A stretch of 64,000 nt of DNA from assembly GCF_000146065.2 (NCBI RefSeq), contig NC_020449.1:1464654-1528653 (forward strand), written 5' to 3'. Below are positions 27,901 to 36,699 of the stretch, in pieces. The translations under genes were made by a program, and so were the position numbers. This DNA comes from Candidatus Cloacimonas acidaminovorans str. Evry (GTDB lineage: Bacteria; Cloacimonadota; Cloacimonadia; Cloacimonadales; Cloacimonadaceae). Numbering within the stretch: the stretch's first letter is position 1; the number at the start of each line of letters is the position of its first letter. The notes beneath the pieces are model-generated. The model was not told the DNA's origin. It ran no database searches and worked only from the letters and a program-made list of their open reading frames with translations.

Positions 27901-30900
27901 TTGATTTAATGGACTGTAGAGTAAAAACATGCTTTGGATTTATGCTTTGAATGCGTATTTGGGGTTTCAATCCTTGATTTAATGGACTGTAGAGTAAAAA
28001 CCTTAACATAGCCAAAGTTTGCATATATAAGTAAGAGTTTCAATCCTTGATTTAATGGACTGTAGAGTAAAAACCAAGAGCTGTTTCTTATGCGTGCAGA
28101 GATTTATTGTTTCAATCCTTGATTTAATGGACTGTAGAGTAAAAACTAGAGACGATTGTTATGGACTTACTCTTAGCGTTTAAGTTTCAATCCTTGATTT
28201 AATGGACTGTAGAGTAAAAACTTATGAATCCAATACCCAGCCATTATTTCTACCATGTTTCAATCCTTGATTTAATGGACTGTAGAGTAAAAACTATAGA
28301 CCCCAAGAGGATTAAGGAGGAAAAATGGCAGTTTCAATCCTTGATTTAATGGACTGTAGAGTAAAAACAACTTTTCGATATGACAGGAAAAAATCCTAAT
28401 GATCTGTTTCAATCCTTGATTTAATGGACTGTAGAGTAAAAACCTTTGCCTTGGCCTTTGGCTTTGCCTTTGGCCTTCGTTTCAATCCTTGATTTAATGG
28501 ACTGTAGAGTAAAAACTCTGTTACACAGAAGGTAAAAAATTGGGAAATATATGTTTCAATCCTTGATTTAATGGACTGTAGAGTAAAAACCCGGTAACCG
28601 ATACCACTACTCCTGCATCCGGTAAGTTTCAATCCTTGATTTAATGGACTGTAGAGTAAAAACGGTCTGGAAGGCACCCAATGCGGGGGGAGGTGTCTCG
28701 TTTCAATCCTTGATTTAATGGACTGTAGAGTAAAAACTTTTTATTGTGTTATTTTTGCACACCCTGTTTTCCGTGTTTCAATCCTTGATTTAATGGACTG
28801 TAGAGTAAAAACTCTTCTGCGATGACATTGACTATGGAATTCGCGAAATGTTTCAATCCTTGATTTAATGGACTGTAGAGTAAAAACAGATGAATTCCTT
28901 CCCAATTTTGACACTCATTCCCTAGTTTCAATCCTTGATTTAATGGACTGTAGAGTAAAAACATTCACGTCCATAGAGTTGGTAATAATGGACTTGATCG
29001 TGTTTCAATCCTTGATTTAATGGACTGTAGAGTAAAAACAGAAAGAATGAAAACAATTCAAGCTTTATTAGGAGCGGAGTTTCAATCCTTGATTTAATGG
29101 ACTGTAGAGTAAAAACTGGAGTAAATCCATCTGCTTCTCGTTCGCGGAAAAGTTTCAATCCTTGATTTAATGGACTGTAGAGTAAAAACTTAAGCGCTTT
29201 CCGAAATATGAGACCAGTCCCGTAAGTTTCAATCCTTGATTTAATGGACTGTAGAGTAAAAACTCCATGTGTAGTGATATACCGAAAAAATGGGAAAGGT
29301 TTCAATCCTTGATTTAATGGACTGTAGAGTAAAAACAAAATTGACCCGAATAAGAAGAATATTCGGGTCTGCGTTTCAATCCTTGATTTAATGGACTGTA
29401 GAGTAAAAACGCTACGGATACCACGAAAAAGCGGAAGACGGAAGGAGTTTCAATCCTTGATTTAATGGACTGTAGAGTAAAAACTCCGCGGCAAGCCAAG
29501 GCCAAGCAAAGGCATATATAGTTTCAATCCTTGATTTAATGGACTGTAGAGTAAAAACTGCGGGCAATGGAATAGATATTGACGCAGAAAAAAAGTTTCA
29601 ATCCTTGATTTAATGGACTGTAGAGTAAAAACGATTGCACGGGAGATAGAGGTCAAAGTAATAGCTATGTTTCAATCCTTGATTTAATGGACTGTAGAGT
29701 AAAAACAGAGTCCTGAGACGGAGTGGAATCCTGAGAAGGAGGTTTCAATCCTTGATTTAATGGACTGTAGAGTAAAAACGAAAGATGAAGACAGGAATAT
29801 AGTAGATATACATCGTTTCAATCCTTGATTTAATGGACTGTAGAGTAAAAACCTTATGATAACGAAATTCTTGTCCTTTCTTAGATAGGTTTCAATCCTT
29901 GATTTAATGGACTGTAGAGTAAAAACTACTGGAGAGTTGACCAGCATTGAACCTGATAGAGGGTTTCAATCCTTGATTTAATGGACTGTAGAGTAAAAAC
30001 AGAAAATGCTAATGAATATTTCTTTGAGACACAAGCGTTTCAATCCTTGATTTAATGGACTGTAGAGTAAAAACTGGAAGGAAAAAGGTATCCTGATATG
30101 GTTGAAAATGGGGTTTCAATCCTTGATTTAATGGACTGTAGAGTAAAAACAAGAATAGGTTATGAGTTATACTTATTGGCATTGGGTTTCAATCCTTGAT
30201 TTAATGGACTGTAGAGTAAAAACTAGCCCTCAAAAGGACTAAGGAGGTAACCGATGTCAGTTTCAATCCTTGATTTAATGGACTGTAGAGTAAAAACAAA
30301 GTTTGCTTACCAGTAACGGGGTACAGAAACTTTGTTTCAATCCTTGATTTAATGGACTGTAGAGTAAAAACTTTATGGGCAACTCAATTGGAATATATTG
30401 TAGAAGCGTTTCAATCCTTGATTTAATGGACTGTAGAGTAAAAACTGCATAGGAAGCTATTAGGTCTTTGAATTCATTGAGGTTTCAATCCTTGATTTAA
30501 TGGACTGTAGAGTAAAAACTAGTTTGGTATGCTTACAGGTTTCCACTCTATTTTATGTTTCAATCCTTGATTTAATGGACTGTAGAGTAAAAACTGAGTA
30601 TCCATTTCTCCACTGCCTTCTTAAGAAGGGGTTTCAATCCTTGATTTAATGGACTGTAGAGTAAAAACTTGAATTGTTTTCATTCTTTCTTCAGTTGAAT
30701 CAGTGTTTCAATCCTTGATTTAATGGACTGTAGAGTAAAAACAGCAAGAAAAGATTATCTCTGGTTAAGCTCAGCAAGTTTCAATCCTTGATTTAATGGA
30801 CTGTAGAGTAAAAACGGGCCTGTAACCACAATTCTCAATAATGTATTGGTAAGTTTCAATCCTTGATTTAATGGACTGTAGAGTAAAAACTGACAACAGG

Positions 30901-33900
30901 AAAGATTGTAAACGTTATCCCCGATAGTTTCAATCCTTGATTTAATGGACTGTAGAGTAAAAACAAGTATGAGTTTGATTGTGGATGGTCTTTCCGCCAT
31001 TAGTTTCAATCCTTGATTTAATGGACTGTAGAGTAAAAACCCTTTATTCCGAGTATCCATTTCTCTATCGCTTTAGAGTTTCAATCCTTGATTTAATGGA
31101 CTGTAGAGTAAAAACTGTAGCTAAAATCATTCTGGGAAAATACAAGTTGTGTTTCAATCCTTGATTTAATGGACTGTAGAGTAAAAACAGTATGAGTTTG
31201 ATTGTGGATGGTCTTTCCGCCATTAGTTTCAATCCTTGATTTAATGGACTGTAGAGTAAAAACTTTTTAGACTGTAAGGGTAAAATCCGAGGAAAAATGT
31301 TTCAATCCTTGATTTAATGGACTGTAGAGTAAAAACTTTAGTCCTCTTTCGGTTAGCCGAAAGAATGAAAGTGTTTCAATCCTTGATTTAATGGACTGTA
31401 GAGTAAAAACTGAAAAGATGTCAAAATACTTTGATTTGAAATCAGTGTTTCAATCCTTGATTTAATGGACTGTAGAGTAAAAACTCCTTTCTTAGATAGC
31501 AACGCCATTCATTATTAGTTGGTTTCAATCCTTGATTTAATGGACTGTAGAGTAAAAACAGTTTGGTATGCTTACAGGTTTCCACTCTATTTTATGTTTC
31601 AATCCTTGATTTAATGGACTGTAGAGTAAAAACGGAATTAGTCAAAAGCTCACTAATTCCGCAATCATTGTTTCAATCCTTGATTTAATGGACTGTAGAG
31701 TAAAAACTTGTTGTTCCTTCTTCAATGGAGTTAGTTGATGCTCTGTTTCAATCCTTGATTTAATGGACTGTAGAGTAAAAACACGCGCGGATCCGGTTCC
31801 ATTATTTGCCAGTAAGTTTCCGTTTCAATCCTTGATTTAATGGACTGTAGAGTAAAAACCTTGACAGGAAAAATAGGTCCGTGAAAATAGCGTCATGTTT
31901 CAATCCTTGATTTAATGGACTGTAGAGTAAAAACCTATCCATAACATCACTGTCTACCTAAACCAAGACCGTTTCAATCCTTGATTTAATGGACTGTAGA
32001 GTAAAAACAATAACATCATCAAAAATAGCCAAGACAAAGCTTGGGTTTCAATCCTTGATTTAATGGACTGTAGAGTAAAAACAATAATGGTTGCATTGGC
32101 ATTTTCTTTGACTTTTTCAGTTTCAATCCTTGATTTAATGGACTGTAGAGTAAAAACTTATGGGGGTATTCTATTCCTTGCACTTTTCTATGTGTTTCAA
32201 TCCTTGATTTAATGGACTGTAGAGTAAAAACTCAAAGAAAATGATTGGAGAATTGCCTAATGAATAGTTTCAATCCTTGATTTAATGGACTGTAGAGTAA
32301 AAACGCAAGATTGGTGTTATCCCGATATGGAATCCAATTAGTTTCAATCCTTGATTTAATGGACTGTAGAGTAAAAACTTATTTCTATGCTGCTGTCCAG
32401 CTTGCGCATCCTGTGTTTCAATCCTTGATTTAATGGACTGTAGAGTAAAAACACAGAAAGCGGGGTATTATGATTTAGTTATAGAACTAGTTTCAATCCT
32501 TGATTTAATGGACTGTAGAGTAAAAACATATGGACAGCTGATACTTATACCGAAGCAACCCTGTTTCAATCCTTGATTTAATGGACTGTAGAGTAAAAAC
32601 AATGTCTGTCTGGACTGTCTGTATATCTGGCTCATGTTTCAATCCTTGATTTAATGGACTGTAGAGTAAAAACATTTTTGAATTATTTTTATTTTCCTTC
32701 ATCAGGCAGTTTCAATCCTTGATTTAATGGACTGTAGAGTAAAAACTGTTGTCTGAATGTTTTACCATTTTTAATTTCATATTGTTTCAATCCTTGATTT
32801 AATGGACTGTAGAGTAAAAACAAAATCAGGGGATTCCATCCCCGCCTATAGGAGGATGTTTCAATCCTTGATTTAATGGACTGTAGAGTAAAAACGTATG
32901 AAGCTTACAAATGCGATTGAGAAGGCTATCGGTTTCAATCCTTGATTTAATGGACTGTAGAGTAAAAACGATAGGTGTGAAGAAGTTCAGATGTTCTATT
33001 TTGAGGTTTCAATCCTTGATTTAATGGACTGTAGAGTAAAAACATCATCATCCGATATTACTGTTCCATTTTCAATAAGTTTCAATCCTTGATTTAATGG
33101 ACTGTAGAGTAAAAACATATATGCATTAACCATTTTCTCGTCATAGCTTGACATGTTTCAATCCTTGATTTAATGGACTGTAGAGTAAAAACCCGTATAG
33201 TTCGTTATGATCTTCCAGAGTAATTTGGTTTCAATCCTTGATTTAATGGACTGTAGAGTAAAAACCGGAGCATTGTTCACTTCACGCTTTCATATTTGGT
33301 AGTTTCAATCCTTGATTTAATGGACTGTAGAGTAAAAACCTATCGGCACTTTTACTCCATATATCGGCAATTGAGCGTTTCAATCCTTGATTTAATGGAC
33401 TGTAGAGTAAAAACTTTAGCCGCCGCCTTTCCGGAAATTTACCGGGAGCAGTTTCAATCCTTGATTTAATGGACTGTAGAGTAAAAACCACATACGCACT
33501 GCATGCTGCGGCACATCTCCCGCCAGTTTCAATCCTTGATTTAATGGACTGTAGAGTAAAAACTTTGATCTTGAAGAGATGGGCATGGATATGCCAGAGA
33601 GTTTCAATCCTTGATTTAATGGACTGTAGAGTAAAAACACTAATGGCTGAAATGCTTTGGGGCTTTGGCGGAGGTTTCAATCCTTGATTTAATGGACTGT
33701 AGAGTAAAAACCCGCTTGCATTGAAGGACTCGATAAGGAATTCTTCAGTTTCAATCCTTGATTTAATGGACTGTAGAGTAAAAACTGTGCCAGCACCACC
33801 TATTCCACCAGTGGCTAATCGTTTCAATCCTTGATTTAATGGACTGTAGAGTAAAAACCGGAATAATATCTATTTCATCAATTCCTGCATCCGGTTTCAA

Positions 33901-34299
33901 TCCTTGATTTAATGGACTGTAGAGTAAAAACACAACGGAGCGAATGCACGAAATATTCAATGCAAAGTTTCAATCCTTGATTTAATGGACTGTAGAGTAA
34001 AAACGAAGGAAAAGGGAGCTATCCCAATTATCCTCAGAGGTTTCAATCCTTGATTTAATGGACTGTAGAGTAAAAACGGTTAGCGGAGAGGCAGGTGGAA
34101 AAATATATTATATGTTTCAATCCTTGATTTAATGGACTGTAGAGTAAAAACAATTCTTCAATACCCTGGTGCCAAAGTGGGATGGCTGTTTCAATCCTTG
34201 ATTTAATGGACTGTAGAGTAAAAACCCGATGCCGAAGTGTCCCCACTCTGCTGTTTTTTCAGTTTCAATCCTTGATTTAATGGACTGTAGAGTAAAAAC
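21962..34299 (-). CRISPR. Type I-B CRISPR array, about 167 repeats
   Basis: A 38-bp repeat (crRNA sense starts GTTTTTACTCTACAG and ends AAGGATTGAAAC) recurs with a mean period of 74.1 bases. Counting by hand I find 167 repeats and 166 spacers, mostly 35-37 nt, range about 34-39. The ATTGAAAC end is the usual 5' handle of I-A/I-B crRNAs, so transcription runs on the minus strand away from the cas genes; the newest spacer is beside 34299. Repeats are nearly invariant; one (24256-24292) lacks one A. There is no decay toward the distal end inside the array. Spacers show duplicates, related families and reverse-complement pairs described in the findings. Confidence 0.98.
24256..24292 (-). repeat. 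Variant CRISPR repeat, one base short
   Basis: This repeat reads GAGTAAAAC where all others I inspected read GAGTAAAAAC, so it is 37 bases. It immediately follows a tandemly duplicated spacer, which suggests the slip and the duplication arose in one replication or recombination event. Confidence 0.8.
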
Positions 34300-34769
34300 T
34301 CATCTTCTTATATAAGTGCCTCACAAATAACAAACTTAAACCGGTTTTTCAGATAATCCAAACTGATAGTTTTGATAAAAAACCAGCTCCCAAATGAGCC
34401 AAAAGGCAATTTCGGGCAGGCACAAACACTCTATAAATCTATAAAAGAGCGAAAAAGTACCAAAAAAATCAATAAATTCTTCTTAGATTAAGATAAACGG
34501 TATCTTTAAAAAGCAAGTATAATGTTAATTTTTTCATCCAAATTAAAACAATATCTTATCTTTAATGATAAGGGACGAAAGTAAATTAGCATTAATAGTT
34601 CTCACCATAAATCTATGGATTCCACATCAAGGGTGGAATGATAACACCATTAAATTAACTAATGATGTTTTATTCATTCTAACGGCAAGAGCTGGATTTC
34701 CATAATTTTCTTTCTTATTCCAGCAAACACTCTATACATAAAAAACATATATGTGAATAAATCTCATAT
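34300..34769 (-). promoter_or_regulatory. CRISPR leader region
   Basis: This 470-base AT-rich gap lies between cas4 and the first repeat and contains no gene. Its position next to the adaptation genes and the 5' end of the crRNA-sense repeat identify it as the leader, where new spacers are inserted and the array is transcribed. Near 34517-34522 the minus strand has TATACT, a possible -10 element, without a convincing -35 at proper distance. At 34613-34633 a short hairpin (ATTCCAC...GTGGAAT) resembles the one at 339-358. Leader boundaries and promoter are inference. Confidence 0.75.
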
Positions 34770-35360
34770 TCAGACAGAGCACAAATTCCGATAAGTGCAG
34801 TCCAGGCATTTTCTTTTTGCTTTGGCAGGTTTTGGATATTTTTCCAAGTTAATTATCATAAAAATCTCGTCAAGGATCAATTTAGCTTTATCCAGCATTT
34901 TAGGAGTGATAGCCAATTCTTCCAGATGGTTTTGAGATCTGGTATACACAATAAATGCTTTATACACCGGAACCTGAAAGTTTTCCATAATCAGAAGCGC
35001 ATAGAGGATTTGTTGATATTTAAGGGTCTTATAGACCTTATTTTCCCAAAAGGCATATTTATAATCCAGGGGTGCGGCACTGCCATCTGCCAGGAAAAGA
35101 ACTTCATCAACTTTTCCCACCAGTTTCAATTTTTCGGAGGAAAGATAAACATCAGTAAGTTTATCAATAGCGCCTGCTTTTTTACGCAGATATTCCTTAT
35201 TTTGCACCATTTTCAATTTATGAATATCTCTGCCTTTATTTACCAGGGTTCTTCTGTGTTCATGCTGTTCAATTTTCAGGATGTTCATATAATAAACGAA
35301 ACGAGGGCAGAAGAGATATTCCATCACTTCGGAAGGAGTGATAAACTGAAAATCGTTCAT
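34770..35360 (-). CDS. cas4: CRISPR-associated exonuclease Cas4
   Basis: The 196-residue RecB-family nuclease has an N-terminal FLFCPRFVYYMN cysteine, a central nuclease core with APLDYKYAFWE (the D...xExK-like region) around residue 95, and the C-terminal KCLDCTYRNLC cysteines that complete the iron-sulfur cluster. Cas4 trims prespacers and helps choose PAM-proximal ends during adaptation. It overlaps the end of cas2 by four bases and is the last gene before the leader, an order (cas1-cas2-cas4) less common than cas4-cas1-cas2. Start and length are normal. Confidence 0.95.
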   Translation of the reverse strand: MNDFQFITPSEVMEYLFCPRFVYYMNILKIEQHEHRRTLVNKGRDIHKLKMVQNKEYLRKKAGAIDKLTDVYLSSEKLKLVGKVDEVLFLADGSAAPLDYKYAFWENKVYKTLKYQQILYALLIMENFQVPVYKAFIVYTRSQNHLEELAITPKMLDKAKLILDEIFMIINLEKYPKPAKAKRKCLDCTYRNLCSV

Positions 35361-35647
35361 AAGAAAAATGCCTTAATTTCATCTGTAATAAGAGCGGGAT
35401 CAAATGCTTGACCAAGCAATTGACAGCTTTTAAAGTCCTCATTGCACATTGGGAAAATATAAACCCGGTCTATTTCAGGATTGATTAGTTCCTCAATCTG
35501 ACAGCTTAATTCTTTGCATTTGGTGCGGCTAATTTCCCCCAAAAAGACAGAATATTGAACTCTGTATATTCCGGCTTGTTCACAGCATTTGGAAACTTTA
35601 TTCCGGATTTTGTCTTTAACGATATCATACATCACCCAAGTTAGCAT
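35357..35647 (-). CDS. cas2: CRISPR-associated protein Cas2
   Basis: The 96-residue protein begins MLTWVMYDIVKDKIRNKVSK, with the conserved first-strand Asp, and continues GIYRVQYSVFLGEIS as the typical Cas2 core, ending with IDRVYIFPMCNEDF. Cas2 forms the bridge in the Cas1-Cas2 integrase that inserts spacers. The start lies seven bases inside cas1 with GAAGAAG upstream. The length is normal. Confidence 0.95.
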   Translation of the reverse strand: MLTWVMYDIVKDKIRNKVSKCCEQAGIYRVQYSVFLGEISRTKCKELSCQIEELINPEIDRVYIFPMCNEDFKSCQLLGQAFDPALITDEIKAFFL

Positions 35648-36699
35648 TCTTCTTCTCCATTATCTGCAAAATTGCTGTTCAGGAAATTTTGCAGTTTTCT
35701 ATTAATTGAGGTTTCCAGATAGTTTTCCCTTTTATCAATTAAGAAATTGGCAAAAGCGTGAGCATCGGTTTGAATCATATCAAGGCGTTTGCGATTTTTA
35801 TTACGGTACCGAATAATTTCATCAAAATGTTCTAATAACAAAGGAGCCAGAAATTTTTTCCCCGTCGTGCTAAGTAAAACACCTTGATGAACCGGTTCAA
35901 TGAAATAAGGAGAAAATTTATGCCGGGAAAAAATGTAAAAAACGGGCTCATCCACCAAAATACGATAGGGCTCTATAAAATCAAAGACAAAGGACTTCTT
36001 ATTGTAATTATCACTATGCAAAAGCCCCAAGTAGGGATCAAGACCAGCAATAATTAAAGCTCTCTCCACTTTAGAATAGAGAATGCCATAACCATAATTC
36101 AACATAGCATTGAAAGCATCTTTAGCAGGACGCGAACTTCTGCCCTCAAATTTATATGCATCAGGGATCAATTCTGCCAAAATGGAAAAATAATTCTTGG
36201 AAGCACCTCCTTCCCAACCCATAAAAGAACCGGAAAGTTCTTCCAATTTGCCTTCTGCCTGCATTATACAAATAGCAGCTTCCTGCATATTTTGCATCCG
36301 GGTTTGAAAAATACTTTTATCGCAATCCCGTTTAGAAATTAAACGCTGCACAAAACGATATTGATTCATTATTTTTATGGCAATCCAATCCTTGATGAAT
36401 TGCAGACCTACATTATCAGAAAGCATTTCCAGTTGCCTTCTACGAATTAAAACAGTACTCCCAATTTTAGGAAACCAAATCCTGCCATAAGGAGAGCCAT
36501 ATTTATCCAGAAAAACAATATCAATATTATAATCCATCGCCAATTGAATGGCATCCGTAGTTATTGTAGCCGCATTGGAAATAACAATGGAAGATATCTT
36601 TTCCGGAGAGAGCTTGGTTTTTCTATCCTCAATGCTCAATTCAAACATTTCGTCTTTTTTGCGTAAGTAACTGCCGTAAGTATTTAAGTGGACTTCCAT
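35641..36699 (-). CDS. cas1: CRISPR-associated integrase Cas1
   Basis: The protein of about 352 residues opens with VHLNTYGSYLRKKDEMFELS and contains IVISNAATITTDAIQLAMDY and, in the catalytic half, LIPDAYKFEGRSSRPAKDAF and NAMLNYGYGILYSKVERALI (the Glu of this helix), AGLDPYLGLLHSDNYNKKSFVFDFIEPYR (given here in pieces: GLLHSDNY supplies the His and FDFIEPYR the Asp/Glu). Cas1 is the integrase of spacer acquisition. I chose ATG 36699, which overlaps the cas3 stop by one base; a TTG one codon earlier also exists. The length is slightly above the I-B average. Confidence 0.95.
   Translation of the reverse strand: MEVHLNTYGSYLRKKDEMFELSIEDRKTKLSPEKISSIVISNAATITTDAIQLAMDYNIDIVFLDKYGSPYGRIWFPKIGSTVLIRRRQLEMLSDNVGLQFIKDWIAIKIMNQYRFVQRLISKRDCDKSIFQTRMQNMQEAAICIMQAEGKLEELSGSFMGWEGGASKNYFSILAELIPDAYKFEGRSSRPAKDAFNAMLNYGYGILYSKVERALIIAGLDPYLGLLHSDNYNKKSFVFDFIEPYRILVDEPVFYIFSRHKFSPYFIEPVHQGVLLSTTGKKFLAPLLLEHFDEIIRYRNKNRKRLDMIQTDAHAFANFLIDKRENYLETSINRKLQNFLNSNFADNGEEEC

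Noticed and set aside
21930-34246. Many open frames inside the array, on both strands, with repeated peptides such as FTLQSIKSRIET, FLLYSPLNQGLK and SILDLMDCRVKT
   Set aside because: They are translations of the 38-bp CRISPR repeat in three frames, joined by spacer codons. No ribosome sites, no domains; they are artefacts of the array.
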